A stretch of DNA of 64,000 nucleotides, taken from the NCBI GenBank assembly GCA_019973155.2, contig BPQB01000040.1, positions 231,153-295,152 of the forward strand. The letters run 5' to 3'. The notes under the pieces were generated by a model. That model made no database searches. It had not been told where the DNA came from and saw only the letters and a program-made list of their open reading frames with translations. The position numbers and the translations under genes were made by a program. This stretch comes from Phanerochaete sordida (taxonomy: Eukaryota; Basidiomycota; Agaricomycetes; Polyporales; Phanerochaetaceae). Positions 34,480 to 46,872 of this stretch are shown in pieces. Every line of letters begins with the position of its first letter. Within the stretch, counting starts at the first letter, position 1.

Positions 34480-35307
34480 GCTGCAACAAGACACTGCCAG
34501 TGGCTACGGAGTGTGCGTATATGCGTATCGTTTCTGCACACAACACTGAGAGCGTGTTTTCCTAGGTACTCGCCGTCCTTAGCACCGGCGAAACGTCGTC
34601 ATCGACGCCTGCGCAAGTCCATCCGGCGCCGCGGCAGCCGAACGGATCTGGGAGGGTATTCCGCCTGCAGTCGCGAGGACGGCTTGCAGCGGATACGAGC
34701 ATCTCGTAGCATATATGCAGCCTATATATTACGGTCATCAATATATCACGCTTTCGATCTAAAATGCTGGCTCTATGGGCTGCCTAGTGCTGCTATATAC
34801 CGCTCTGAACTGCCGTTGATTTATTTATAAGCTACAAGCCGAGGTGGAACGCTGCGTGCAGCTGGGAGCGGTTTCTCACCGGGATAGGCTGTCATGCGAC
34901 CACCCTGAGCGACCTCAGACTGCTTGAGGCTGCCGTCCAATAAGGATGCAGCGCAAAGCGGCGCGGGACGGCTCCGAGCAGCGCATGTTTTCACTGGGGC
35001 TGACGAAAGAACGGAGGAGGGCGGGCGCAGCAGAGGCCGACAGGCCCGCCAAGCGTGATCCGCCCTTGTTTTGATTGGCCGCCATGATCACGGCCTCTTC
35101 GAGACGTCATCATGCATCGAGGCGACGGCGCGGCGCCCAACGACCTCCAGTCTTGGCCTTCGTCCCTTGTCACGAACCACCACCATCTCCCCTCTCCAAC
35201 TTTCCCCTCTGTAGATTCACGACTTTTGACGCGTACGAACACGTCCTCGACACGCGGACATCCTCCTAGGACCACTCACCAAGCCCCCATTCTGACCGGA
35301 GCGCGGC

Positions 35308-37619
35308 ATGGATTGGAACCAGAACAAGAACCAGTGGTCTGGGCAGCCATACCAGCCCGTCTACGAGCCCGGTCCGACGCCGCAGTACGGTGGGTCGAGC
35401 TACGCGCCACCTGCAGGACCTCCGCCACAGGCGTACGGGTCAGACCAGAAGTCGCCCTTCGATGGCGGTCGCTTCGCTCCAAAGAAGCGCATCAATGACC
35501 CAATCTTCACTGTGTTGTTCATTGCTCAGGTGAGTCCCTGTGTCTCGATGCTTACCAGCAGTCTGACCCCTCCTTTCCTTCGTTAGTTTGCTGGTTTTGT
35601 TGTCATCTCCGCTATAGTCCTTACAGACTGGATCAAGAATGGGGGCCTCGGCGGTGGTGTCGGTGGGGACGGCGAGACCGGGACGCACATCACCTTGAAC
35701 AGGTGCGTTCTTTGCATCTCCTCTTTCTCTGCTAAGAATCTGATGTTCCTTTGCGATAGACATACTGTGTACCTCTTGCTATTTGTCGCAGGCGCTGCAG
35801 TCTTGCTCTCCACTATCTACCTCATGCTTGCACGAATGTTTACGAAAGCTATCATGCACATCACCCTGATCTTGTCCATCCTGCTGAATATGTGAGTCTG
35901 CTGTCCAAGCTACTCACGCGAAGGTATGTCTGACCCACATCCCAGAGGAATTTGCGTGTACTATTGGATCACGAAGTACTATTGTACGTCCCAGTCACAG
36001 AACGCGAGGCATTTACTGAATACTGCTAACAGCTGGTGCCATCATCTTCACCATCATTGCCATTTTCTCCATCCTCGCCTACTTCGGATACCGCTCACGG
36101 ATACCGCTTGCATCCCTCCTCCTTCAAATCGTCATGGACGTCTCCAAGCACCACATGAGCGTATACGTGGTCGCGTTCATCGCTCTGATCCTGCAGGCCG
36201 CCCTCAGCGTGTGCGTACCATGCCTCCTTGGGCTTGACATCCGTGAGAGCTGACGAGATCGCTGAAACAGGTACTTTACCTTCACCGCGATCGCAACGTG
36301 CGTTGTGATGCGTCCCAAACAGCGCGGACAGCTGATTTCACCCTGACATCGTCCAGATACGCGAAATGGACGCCCGGAAACCCTTGTACGACTTCCATTC
36401 CATAACATGTGGCGCGGGCGTGCTGAATCCACACAGCTTGCAGCACAGGAACGGCGTGCTCATCTGCGAAGGTCACAGGCCTCATCATATACGAGGTCTT
36501 CTCGTTCCTCTGGACGTCGCAAGTCATCGGTAATGTGGCGCTTGCGACGATGGCCGGCGGACCGTTCGGCAGTATGTCAGCTCTTCGCATACGAGGAACG
36601 TGGACTAATCACCGCTGGCGTCAGGCTGGTACTACTTTGGACCGCGCGATGCAGGCCAGATGGTGCGCCCAGCTCAGCACAAGGCAAGGACAGAGCGGCT
36701 GACATGTCCCGCAGCCCCCGCACCCGACGCTTTCGGCGTTTGTGCGCGCGTCGACGCTGTCTTTGGGCTCCATCGCGTTCGGTTCTCTCATCGTCACCAT
36801 CCTTGAGCTGATCCGCATGCTCCTGAACGTCGCGCGCAACAACGCCAACGCTGACGGCCATCGTAAGCACACTGCGCCTCGCCCGAATCGAATCAGCGCT
36901 CACATGCGTGCCCAGCCGTCGAAGCCTGCCTCGCGCTCTGCGCAGAGTGCTTCATCGGATGCATCGAGGGCATGGTGCAGTACTTCAACCGATACGCGTA
37001 CATCGAGATCGGCGAGTCCCCGCTCCGCCTCTCCGCTCACCCGCGCTGACGCGCCGCACAGCGCTGTACGGCAAGCCCTACCTGCAGGCCGCGAAGGACA
37101 CGTGGGGGCTCTTCACGGACCGCGGCATCGACGCGCTCGTGAACGACCAGCTCGTGAGCATGAGTACGCCGCCCCGCTCCGCCCCTGCGCCCGCCCGCCG
37201 CTGACCCGCCCGCAGCGCTGACGTGGGGCGCGTACGCCGTCGGGCTGCTCTGCTCGCTCTTCGGGTACCTCTACCTGCGCTACACGCACCCCGCGTACAA
37301 CGCGGACGGGCAGTACACCGCACCCGTCGTGCTCTTCGCGTTCCTCATCGGGCTGCAGTGCTGTGCGTGCTTCGTGTTGCTTGTGGTGTCGGGGTGCTCA
37401 TGGGCGGGCTAGCGCTGACGCTGTCGTCCGCCATCGAGGCGGGCGTGTCCACCATTTTCGTCGGGCTCGGCGAGGACCCGCAGGTGCTCGCTTCGCGCGC
37501 GGCGGAACTCTTTGGGGTGCGGATTCTCCTGGCGCTCGTATCGAATATAGACTGACCAGTGCCCTTAGCTCATCGCGACGATGTACCCGCAGGTCGTCCA
37601 AGGCGTTCCCAGGGTCTGA
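35308..37619 (+). CDS. PNS1: Pns1 / choline transporter-like (CTL, SLC44 family) protein
   Basis: Polytopic plasma membrane protein of the CTL/SLC44 family. A cytosolic N-terminus rich in Tyr/Pro/Gln (MDWNQNKNQWSGQPYQPVYE) leads to DPIFTVLFIAQ/FAGFVVISAIVLTDW (TM1), then YLLLFVAGAAVLLSTIYLML, AIMHITLILSILLN/GICVYYWI, GAIIFTIIAIFSILAYFGYR and VYVVAFIALILQAALSV. The family core follows, FSFLWTSQVIGNVALATMAG and SWYYFGP, then TLSLGSIAFGSLIVTILELI, CAECFIGCIEGMVQYFNRYA(YIEI) and ALYGKPYLQAAKDT. It closes with GLALTLSSAIEAGVSTIFVG, GLGEDPQVLA and MYPQVVQGVPRV-stop at 37617. About a dozen short introns. FNRYAYIEIALYGKPYL-type sequence is diagnostic. Yeast Pns1 does not clearly transport choline, so the substrate is open. 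Confidence 0.92.
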
Positions 37620-37990
37620 TGCTTCTGTCGTACCGTAGGTTAGTTCATGCTGTCCATACACGTGTTATACATTTACTGTGTACAGATTGTGTGCGATTAC
37701 ATTAGCTACCGTACTTTGTCCTGAGGTAGTGTCCGTGGCAAGTTTGTGCTGGGAATATTGTCCGGTGGTCCATATCTCGTCGGATATCATTATACGGGAT
37801 TTATGATAATCGTGATGCGTTGGGAGGGTCGTGGAGGTCGTAGCGGCGTAGGGATCATGAAGCGAGGATAGAAGCAGGGGCAGAGCAGACAATTCGGAGG
37901 TTATGCGACGACGCGCTAGCTTCGGGCTCCGAGTTGCGGACTGACGGGCTCCTTACACGGAGCGGCAGCGCAGGCTAGAGTGCAACACAT
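37620..37990. other. Intergenic region (convergent)
   Basis: About 370 bp between two 3' ends. No feature is recognised. Confidence 0.45.
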
Positions 37991-38870
37991 TCAGGCCAAG
38001 TCCGGCACCAGACAAAGAGACGCACCCACCCTCGAGCACACCACGAACTCCCTCCCGGTGCCCGGCCGGTCTACGCGGCACGCCCCGGCGGCCGCACACA
38101 CGACGAACCCGCTCCGGTCGCCCGCCCAGCGCGTGCCGCGCTCCTGCACGGTCTGCCATCGCACGTCGACATATGTACTGTCGACGTGCCGTCGACGCGC
38201 CGCGACGACCCTGTCGCCGTGCGGGAGGCACGCCGCGGCGCTGCGGATGCCCGCGGGCAGCACTGACACCGCCGACGCGGGCGCGGGCTGCGGCGCGTCG
38301 ATGACGTGCTCGTCTGCGTCTGGGGTGGCCGCGAAGGTGGCTGCGGGCAGGAGGGTGGCTTCCTGCCCGGCGTCTGTGCGGTGTGCTGAGACGGCGGAGA
38401 GAGCGGGAGGAACGCTGAGGGTCGCGGCGAGCTCAGAGGGGAGCCGGGCTAGAGGCGAGGGCGAGCTGTCGACTGTCCATGCGCCGCCCTTGTTCACGTG
38501 CTCGAACGACGGCGGAGCGCGTGGCGGGGATTCGCGGACGGGTGATGGCGAGCATGAGTGGAACGGAGTGACGGGAGGGAAAGACAAGCTCTCGAGCTCA
38601 TCGAGCGGTAGGCCGCAATCGTGCGCAGTGGCCGGAGAGGCCAGCGACTCTGGGGTAACAGGTGTCTGTGGGGATGCACAATCCGAGTCTGTGCTGACAG
38701 ACGATGCTATGGAACTGAAGGAGGAGTCTCTTGGCCGAGTGATCTGTTGCAGGGCAGTTAGCACTCGGACGCGAGCCGCGCCACACGAAGCAGGCTCGCA
38801 CCGGAAGCAAATCAGGCCGCGAGCTTGACCGCCGATGCCTGAACGGCCGCATGCGCGCCAGGGACAGCAT
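37991..38870 (-). CDS. Uncharacterised Ser/Pro/Ala-rich protein
   Basis: Not recognised. The open frame on this strand has no ATG until an upstream exon is added. The ATG at 38870 gives MLSLARMRPFRHRRSSSRPD-LLP, and an intron with good signals (GTGCGA donor, GCTAAC branch point, CAACAG acceptor, 59 nt) joins it in phase to ITRPRDSSFSSIASSVSTDS and a low-complexity Ser/Pro region (SPQTPVTPESLASP), then AAAC/RVVAARRRHVDS, ending at 37991. About 270 residues, probably disordered. The opposite strand has a longer frame, but this strand shows the Ser-rich composition typical of fungal regulators. Confidence 0.5.
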
Positions 38871-39512
38871 GTTGGCCCGCGCGACGCGAAGAGCCGGAGG
38901 CCGGTGCAGCCAGGCGCGGGGTGCCCAGGTGGAGGGAGAGGGCAAGCAGCAGCTTCACGGGGCCGGAGGCGCTACATAACGGGCACCAAAGCGGGCGCTT
39001 AGCGCGCGGGGCGCGGATGTCAGCCGTGGAGAGGCACAGTACTGCGGGAGATCCGGATTGGGAGGGCCTGGAGTGCCAGGCACGGATCTTTGGCTGAGTG
39101 CAGCGTCCCGACTGGGGTCGCCGCACAGATGGCGGGCATGAACGGAGGCTATCTCGCTTACTCGGGAGCGATTCCGTTCCTGACCGGTTGCGATGAGTTG
39201 GGACGCGTCCGAAAGGAGCAATTGGTCGCGACATTACGTCTCCGGGATGTCTCGACGTCAGGATACTGGTACGGCACGCAAAGACAAGTGATCAGGCATC
39301 AAATCCGGGACGAGAATGTGCTGAGCGACGGCAAGAGAAAAGGCTGGGAGCGGCGGGCGCCTGGAGCCGACTTTGTGGCGGTTGATTGGATCAAGTTGCC
39401 GCGTGGGTAGACGCCGAGCCACGCAGCCTCCGCCCGACGGCCCTCATTTGGCACCGTCGTGGTATGAGCTCGCGTCGTCTCCCGTCCTCTCTCTCCCGTT
39501 AACCTCCACCAC
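38871..39512. other. Divergent promoter region
   Basis: About 640 bp between the Ser-rich gene and the PI 4-kinase. It ends in a CT-rich leader (CTCTCTCCCGTTAACCTCCA) just before the kinase ATG. No gene is seen. Confidence 0.45.
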
Positions 39513-42500
39513 ATGCCGCACCGCGCAGACTACCAACCGCTCGCCCAGCATGCCGACGACGACGACGAGGGCGACGTCTCCGAGGTCCTCCCCGCCCCCG
39601 TCACCGCCCCCTCTCGCCGCGCCTTCCGCCGCTCCCAGCGCCCGGGCAACATAGACCTCAGCAAGCTCGACCATGCGTTCAAGCGGTGTGTTTGTGCGCT
39701 GCTCCGAGGCCCTGCTGCCTGCTGACTGTGCACGCATGCAGGTGGACCGAGTCTATTGCGCAGAAGGTCAAGCGGAAGAAGAAGGTCGAGGACAAGTCGC
39801 GCAAGGAGATCTGGCACAGCGTGTTCGCGCCTCAGGTAGAGAAGGTGCTCGTGGACAACGACATTCCGGTGCGTGACGACGCCTGCCTCTGCGCACACGT
39901 CGGCATTAACGTCGCCTTGGCTGCGCAGATCAAGACTCTGGACCACAAGCCGCCTATGACGCACGCGGACTTCCAGAAGTGAGCATCTGTCGCTTTGGGC
40001 TCACCAAGTTCTCTTCTGATTGTACAAGGCTCGTTGAAGCGGTCAAGGACGCCATAGCCGACGGCATACATCCCAAGATGATTTCGAAGGGCTCGTCAGG
40101 GTCGTACTTTGCACGGGCGAGGTCAGACGGGAAGGTGCAGACTGTCGCGTGAGTTCCTTCGCGCCTCAAATCGCTTGCAGTGCATACAACTGCTCCGCAG
40201 AGTCTTCAAGCCCAAAGACGAAGAGCCGTACGGCGACCTCAACCCGAAGGCATGTCCCCTTGCCCAACCTTGCCGACACCCGCTGACCGTGTCTCAGTTG
40301 ACCAAATGGCTTCATAGACAGTTCAGATGGATCATTCCGTTCGGCCGGGCATGTCTCATTCCCAATCTGAGGTGAGCGTATCCAGGGATGTTCGATTCGT
40401 TGCTGACCGTCTCCCAGCTACATCTCTGAGGCCGCAGCATCGCTATTAGACGAGCGTCTCGAACTACACATCGTCCCGAAGACAGAACTCGTGTCATTGT
40501 CAAGTCCAGTGCGTAGTCAATATACTCAATGCTAGAGTTATACTGACTATATGCAGGCTTTCTATTACCACTGGCTCGACAGGAATGCTACGAAGAAGGG
40601 CAAGCCTCTGCCAGAGAAGATCGGGAGCATGCAGTATTTCCTTCACGGATACACGGGCAAGTCCAACCACTGTCAGACGATGGGTCATTCTAACTTGCTC
40701 TTTAGACTCGTCTGAATTTCTGCGGAAGTATCCATGGCCGGGGCGTGCGATCTCAGACACGTTCGACGACGACACACATCGGAAACGCAAATGGTCTAAG
40801 AAGTTCTGGGCCGCCGCGAAGATCGTCTGCGGGAAGACCGGCGCGGAAGACGAAGGCTGGGACGAGGAGGAACGTGAAGAGGAGCGAATGCTCTTCGACG
40901 CGTCGGAGAACATCACTGATTCCGAGGACTTCTACTGGACTCCGGGATTGCAGGACAATTTCCGAGAAGAGCTTGAGAAGTATGTACCACGACCGTTCGC
41001 TTTGGACATACCTAACTCTTCGTACAGGCTCGTCATCCTCGACTACCTCATGCTCAACACGGATCGTGGCGCAGACAATTATATGATCAAGTTCTGCAGC
41101 GCGCCGCATGGGAAGTCCCTCGTCGACGTCGCACCTTCGCGCTCAGGTACCCGCGACATGCCTATGATGGCCGAGCTGCGCAACACGCCGCCGGTGGGCA
41201 CGCCGCAGATGAGCGCGAGCGCGTCGAACACGTCGAACACGCGAACGCCACAGCTCTCCTTCGCGGGCACGTCGCTCCCGTACACACAGAAGCCGCACGT
41301 GCACATCGCGGCGATCGACAACTCGCTCTCGTTCCCGCACGAGCACCCGAAGGGCTGGCGGAATTTCACGTACGGCTGGCTGTACCTGCCCGTGACGATC
41401 ATCGGGCGGCCGTTCAGCCAGAAAACGCGCGACCACTTCCTCCCGCTCCTCACGTCGAAGCAGTGGTGGGCCGACACGACGTTCGAGCTGCGTAAGCTGT
41501 TTGCCATAGACCCAGGGTACCACGAGAAAATGTTTGCAGTAAGTTCACTCGCTTCAGTTGAGTACACGGCGCGGTCGTCTAACACACGTCAAGCGACAAC
41601 TGGCTGTGATCAAAGGGCAGGCTTGGAACATCGTTCAGTCGCTGAAGCACGCAGTAAGTCTTTTTATTTGCTGCTTTTGGTAGCACCGAGTTTGCTTACC
41701 TACGCCTGTCAGGACGAAGGTCAGCGCCTTACATCAGAACGGCGCAGCCATTCAAATTGACTGAATTTCACCCTATGCACAGGTCCCCTGGAGCTGACCC
41801 GGCGGCAGAAGGTGCTCGTGTGGGACGACGAGGTCCAGCTCACCGACGACAACCTGCCAGCGATGCTAAACGGGCCGGGGCTCTCGCGCCTGCCGCCGCC
41901 GTCGCCGCTCTCGCCGCGCTCCCCGCACTCGCCGCACCCCTCGGTCAGCACGCTGCCCGAGCAGCCGCGCACGCGCCGCAGCGCGAGCGTGACGGACTTC
42001 CCGCCGCCGATGCGCCGCGTGTCGTCCGAGCACGCGCGCCCCGTGTCCTTCAGCGCCAAGTTCTCGCGCGTGCACCCCGCGACGACGGGCGTGACGGTGC
42101 TCGAGCACATGGAGCGCCTCGACGCCGTCGAGGCCGGCCTCAAGCGCCTCGGGCTCGACGACGAGGACGAGGACGGCGACGCGGGCGCGGGCGGCGAGGA
42201 GGTCGACGTCGGCACGGTGCGCGCGAAGCGCAGGCCGGGCGAGGCGCCAGACGGCGAGCCCGTGCTGTCGCCGTCCGCGCCGTCCGAGCGCCTCCCCGCC
42301 GTGCCCGAGGGCGACGACGGCGGCGCGACGGACGACGCGGAGTCGGTCGCGGAGGAGGACCTCGTCGCGATGTCCAAGTCGATGTCGCACATCGAGTCGA
42401 CGTCGCCGCACTCGGCGCGCTGGCCGAGCCCGCACGAGCGGGCGAACCTGGACTGGATGGACGTGGACGCCGGCAGCAGCCCCCGGCGGCGCGTGGTCAT

Positions 42501-42614
42501 TGCTGAGGTCTGTGCATTTCACTACCGCTGCCCCGACGTCTTGTGCTGATGCGTGTCTCCGGGTCGCAGCGCCTCGAGACTGTGGATACCAAACCGATCT
42601 TCTCGTGCTGGTGA
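39513..42614 (+). CDS. LSB6: Phosphatidylinositol 4-kinase type II (Lsb6/PI4K2-like)
   Basis: Makes PI4P on endosomal, vacuolar and plasma membranes. The ATG at 39513 opens MPHRADYQPLAQHADDDDEG. Kinase features after splicing: GSSGSYFARARSDGKVQTVA (glycine-rich loop), VFKPKDEEPYGDLNPKLTKW (ATP-binding Lys), YISEAAASLLDERLELHIVP, then LVILDYLMLNTDRGADNYMI (catalytic loop) and IAAIDNSLSFPHEHPKGWRN (metal-binding Asp). A Ser/Thr/Pro insert (about 41140-41280) interrupts the catalytic region. The C-terminal 250 residues are a GC-rich Ser/Pro/acidic tail (SPRSPHSPHPS; DDEDEDGDAGAGGEE). A last small exon gives RLETVDTKPIFSCW-stop at 42612. The C-terminal CW could be lipid-modified, which is inference. 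The start of the exon around 41550-41780 is approximate. Confidence 0.92.
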
Positions 42615-42776
42615 AGACACTGCTGATTAGACGTCTGGACTGGACTGGATTCTTGTTGTACACTTTTACGCTGCTGGAGACAGGTATATATTGAGCATGG
42701 TGAATAATGTATTGCACGGGGGATATGCACGCCCATAGATCAATGTCAGCTCGGGAGTAGTGTCCAATGCAGGCGA

Positions 42777-44327
42777 TCAATCGCCCTCAGTCATGAGCCA
42801 CTGCGCAAAGTCGTCGAGACGCCGCTTCTCGGCTTCGTCGCCCTCGCCCTCGATCTCCTCGTGTCCGCCGCTGCGCTTGAACCGCTGCTTGCCCGCATAG
42901 ACGGAGGCTTCGATGCGACGTCCGGCAAAGAAACGGCCATTCATTTTCTGGCAGGCGGTCAGCACATGCAGGGACCGCTGTACGGGAGGCTGACGTACAA
43001 TGACGCATGCTTGCGCACTGAGCGGATCGCGGAACTTGACCGTCATGATGCCCTCGGGCTCTTTCTGGCAGAAGCGCGGCGGAATCAGCGGCCGAGCGGA
43101 CGAGGTAAAAATCGGGAAGATACGCACATCGTACAGGACGACGTTGGTGACCTCGCCCAAGGTCTCACATTCTTCGCGCACGTCTTCCTTCAAATCAAGA
43201 AGCAGCGACGCGTCCTCGTCTAGCTCCTTCAGTGTGAACATGTGCTTTAGAACGACGACGCGGCTGGTCCGGTTCTCTGCGCGGATCTTGTCCTCCTCCG
43301 TGAGTGAGGGCCCGAAGCCGTCTTCGTCGTCCCACTCGCCCAGCTTCCTGCAAATCCAATTAGGTTGGGGATCTGAGACCGGGAGATAGGTGCACTCACT
43401 TCACCATCTTTCCGATGCGCCTCGTCGCCCTCTTTTTGTCGACGGTCTTACGGGGCTTTGCGTCCGCGCTTCCCTCTACGCTCCCGGACTCGTGTTTGTG
43501 CGAAAAATCGGCCTTACGGACGCTCATGCGCGTCGCAGGTTCGCCGATCCGCAGCTCGGCGTCGTCCAGAATATTTTCAGCGAGCATCACGCTCTCCTCC
43601 TTGAAGTACACGATGAGGGCCTCGCCGCTGAACGACCCGTCGTCGCGCGCGTACATCTTGATCTTCGGCTCGCCGTCGTCGCCCTCCTCGATGAGCCCGC
43701 ACTTGCTGAAGCGCTCCACGAGCTCGTCGTGGTCCGTGTCCGGCGGGAGGCCCGTCACGTACACAGCGGTGTTCTTCGACTTCGGCTTCTCGCCGTTGCT
43801 CTTCCCCTTCTTCCCCTTCTTCGACGGCCCCGGATCCTGCCCGGTCGTGTCCGACGTGAAATCCTCCGGCTCCTTGCGCTTCTTGGCCCGCTTCAGCACG
43901 GGCGCAGCGGGTGTCTGGGCGGCGCGCGGGTGAGCGACGGGCGGGATCCCATTGGCCAGGCACGCACCTCTTCGTCGACGCCAGGGACTGAGTAGGCGGC
44001 CTGCTGCGCCTTCAGCAGGTCCTCTGAGAGCTAGGAACGTGGTAAGACCTCCTCAGTTTCAAACGGACGGCCTCTTCTCCGATGGACTGGGGTACTCACA
44101 ACCGGGACCCACGCCCCTTTTGCGGCGTCGTATTCCATCTCGTTGCCGTCATCGTCCTCGAATCTCCACGTCCCAGCCTGCCTGTCGAAGTGTACTCGGG
44201 GATCATCCGCGAACGCAGCGGCCTGAGCCTGGGCCGAGGAGCCTGCCGCGATGGTAGGTGGCGCGGCAGAAGCTGCAAGAGCAGTCGCGCTCGCAGACGC
44301 ATTAGCAAGTATTGTCGGGTCGGACAT
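42777..44327 (-). CDS. CUS2: U2 snRNP-associated splicing factor CUS2 / TAT-SF1 homologue
   Basis: Nuclear RRM protein that assists U2 snRNP and SF3b during pre-spliceosome formation. The ATG at 44327 opens MSDPTILANASASATALAAS. The N-terminal segment WRFEDDDGNEMEYDAAKGAW is typical of TAT-SF1. RRM1 is TAVYVTGLPPDTDHDELVER through SGEALIVYFKEESVMLAENI. RRM2 is of UHM type, RVVVLKHMFTLKELDEDASL, then REECETLGEVTNVVLYD joined to KEPEGIMTVKFRDPLSAQAC, and KMNGRFFAGRRIEASVYAGK with the R-x-F signature. It ends DDFAQWLMTEGD at 42777. One intron of 63 nt is stop-free. Convergent with the PI 4-kinase, 162 bp apart. Confidence 0.92.
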
Positions 44328-44559
44328 CGTTCGCCGATGGGTGTCGTGTCGAGATTATTGTTCAGTGCGGTATCCAGCAGGGTCGAACACGTCCAGAGCA
44401 GTGTAGATGGAGGCTAGCTCAGTCGCAGCATAACAAGGTGAGGAACAGGTTCAAGATTGCCAATGACGCCCTCACGTGTCTTTCAAGCGCTCGGTCGACC
44501 CGCAGGGAAACCGAAAGAATGTAGTCTACGACGAAAGGATATATTTCCAGAGATGCTGC

Positions 44560-45262
44560 CTACTTCACGAGCAACATGGGGAAGTAGGAGTGCGGGTCGT
44601 GCGGGGGATCCTCCGTAAGCTCGGCTTTCCAGCGCTTGTATGAAGTGGGGAAGCTGGGAGGCAGCTTGGACTCGGAGAAGACCTTGCTGGCCTGGGCGAC
44701 GGTGGCAATAGCAGCAGTAAGATCTACGGGCTCGTGGGGTGCAGGAACGTCCTTCTTCTCTTCCTGGCCTTCGGCAGCGGGGGCAGCAACTCTGTGGTGG
44801 TAAATGAGGACACACGGCACTGCAACGGCTCCAGATATAAACGTACACCTGCTGCTTGGCGTCGTGGTGCTCAATCAGGAGCGTGGATAGCTCTGACTGT
44901 GTGACGACGGACAGCTGGGGGTATGCGCGCCGTACGTCGCGCTTCCAGTAGGGGTTCTGAGCGGGGTCCGAAGCTGTGTCGCGTTGGGTCCGTGAGCACC
45001 AGGATACTGGGTACAGGCGGAGACGCACCTTTGGTGGCCGGGGTCGCGTACTTCTCTGGTCTTGAAGCCGGTGGCGGGTAGCGGTGGACGCCCTGGATAG
45101 GCAGACCACTCGATATCTCGGGGTTTACGACCACGGCATCACCTGGACACAGATATCAGACCACTGAGGACACGACACGCACACACGCGACGCACGGAAT
45201 TTCTTCCAAAAGCCCCTGGGGCTGAGGTGGTAAAGGGTGTGGTCGGCAAACTTGGCAGCCAT
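44560..45262 (-). CDS. Complex I accessory subunit, NUZM (21.3 kDa)-type
   Basis: Predicted supernumerary subunit of mitochondrial NADH:ubiquinone oxidoreductase in fungi. The ATG at 45262 gives MAAKFADHTLYHLSPRGFWK-KF, spliced to RDAVVVNPEISSGLPIQGVH, RYPPPASRPEKYATPATK, ASDPAQNPYWKRDVRRAYPQ and LSVVTQSELSTLLIEHHDAK. The signature NPYWKRDxRRxYPxLSVVTQ is what I recall for the 21.3 kDa subunit family. The tail ends PHSYFPMLLVK at 44560. Three introns, about 190 residues. No classical presequence is seen. The subunit name is from memory and less certain than the family. Confidence 0.7.
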
Positions 45263-45955
45263 GGTTTGGAGATCCCAGGCCGGGGAGAGGCTGAGGGAGT
45301 GAACGGAGGACGAAAGAGGAAAGCGCGCACGTGAGGTTAGGGTGGGGAGGCGCCAGCTGTCTTCGTGGCGGCAGCTCCGGTCCCACTCTCTGTCTCGAGC
45401 ATCGTCCGCCGTCGTCACCCTGTGTGTTGCAACCACAGAGGAAGCACCACACGGATAGAGAAGTTTTTGTCCCCTTATGCATATGCTATGTCCTGACAAG
45501 CCGTGGGCATTGGGGCGAAGAACATGTCACCGGCGCAGGGTATTACTGATATCTATAGCGGCCTGCGCCTGGTGTCCCGTTGATTTGCCTTATGCTTGAT
45601 TTTCCGCCTCGGCGGTGCCTTACAGAAACTCTCCGAGACGTTGCCAGCGAGGCAGGCCCTTTGAGCGTGCCCCGGAACGTTGCACCCGCCTGTTGGCCTA
45701 TCGCAGGCCAAGGAAGTCAGACTGGTTGTCCCTGTGACGACAGGCTCGGTGAGTGTCGATTACGTTCGGCTTACTGGAGTAATGTAGGTTAAGCCGCTAT
45801 CATTGATACGTCCTTGGGCAAGGCATTGCTAGGTTGTTTCGTAGCCGGATCAGCTATTCGTATTTAAGCTGCAATGCGAGCGGTCGGATTCGCTCCAGCA
45901 GCCGCCGACAGCAGTCCTTTAGTACTACACCCACGCACACCCAGACATCTTCAGC
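45263..45955. promoter_or_regulatory. Divergent promoter region with TATA-like element
   Basis: About 690 bp. TATTTAAG at 45861-45868 lies 95 bp before the ATG of the UPF0643-like gene. The NUZM side has none. No other gene is supported. Confidence 0.45.
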
Positions 45956-46872
45956 ATGACCACCATGACTTTCGCCCCCACAACGACCAGAACTTCGATG
46001 CCTTCCATGGTCGGGTCGATCACACTCCAGAATGACACAACAATCACCCCACCCGATTCACCACTGTCACCCGTGAATTTATCCCTGCCATCCCTAGCAG
46101 AGAGCCACGACTATCAGTACAACCCCCACTATCTTCTCTGCCCTCGCCACAAGGAGCGTGCACAACACATGCCGACGCTCTATCTTCCGCCACTTCTCTC
46201 CCTGTCCCTCGATGAACTGTGCATCCCGGAGCCGACAAGCAGTTTTCGGCCGTACACGACGTACCAGCCCGACCTCGCAGCCGCAACGCTGGCACTGCAC
46301 CGCGCCCTTCATCACTTCCGACCAATCACGGAGCAACACGCCGATATGCCATTCGACGAGGCGTTCAACTGGGATGAGCTGAGTTTGCCCGAGGATACTG
46401 AGCGGGAGTGGTTCGCTGTGGTGACGCATAGCAAAGCGAAAAGTGGCACCACCGACGGTCGTAAGAGCTCCAGACACGAATGATCCTCTTTAATCACCTA
46501 TACTGACGTCCCCCTGCCCCCATTAGCCCTCTACGAGGTCAACAAGCACGCACACGAAGAGGCGCTGCGCCACGGCGGGGTACATTCCAGCTCGCTCTCC
46601 TCCACATCCGTGCTAACGCCGCTTGCCCGCAGCTGATTCTCTACTGGGACAGTGCCCCACACCCTGTCACGGGGGTGAAGATGACGACCTGCATCTGGCG
46701 ATCGCGTGCCCACGCGATTGCAGCGCATTCGGGGCCGCACCACATCCGCGCCCTGCGCCGCGCGGTCGCCACGCACGAACGCTACGACATGCACCGCTAC
46801 CGCCTGCGCAAGATCCGCGGCGAGAGCACGCTCCGCGTCGAACGCTACGACGACGGCGACGAGGGTTGGTAG
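45956..46872 (+). CDS. UPF0643-like protein of unknown function
   Basis: ATG at 45956 (MTTMTFAPTTTRTSMPSMVG). A variable Thr/Pro-rich N-terminus leads to the conserved half: TEREWFAVVTHSKAKSGTTD, spliced to ALYEVNKHAHEEALRHGG, then LILYWDSAPHPVTGVKMTTC, IWRSRAHAIAAHSGPHHIRA and RYRLRKIRGESTLRVERYDD with GDEGW-stop at 46870. The block LYEAD-LAHEEA...GLIMYW...TCIWxSRxHA...RYxLRK is shared by many basidiomycete proteins annotated as UPF0643. Two short introns near 46460-46635. No known reaction, TM or signal peptide. Confidence 0.75.

Larger units (their letters stand above)
33023..35307. other. 2.3 kb region without a firm gene
   Basis: Mostly stop-broken frames. It holds one weak small-gene candidate at 34216 (listed separately). 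A minus-strand frame of about 118 residues at 33709-34065 has no ATG and no family match I can name. Confidence 0.45.

Noticed and set aside
37980..38828. 282-codon plus-strand frame
   Set aside because: Opposite the Ser/Pro-rich minus gene. Its first codon is not ATG-supported, and composition (Cys/Arg/Ala) is that of an antisense shadow.
41721..42780. Long minus-strand frames of 259 and 304 codons
   Set aside because: They lie opposite the GC-rich tail of the PI 4-kinase and the 3' end of that gene. Their Arg/Ala/Val-rich composition is the usual shadow of a GC-rich exon, and no motif is seen.
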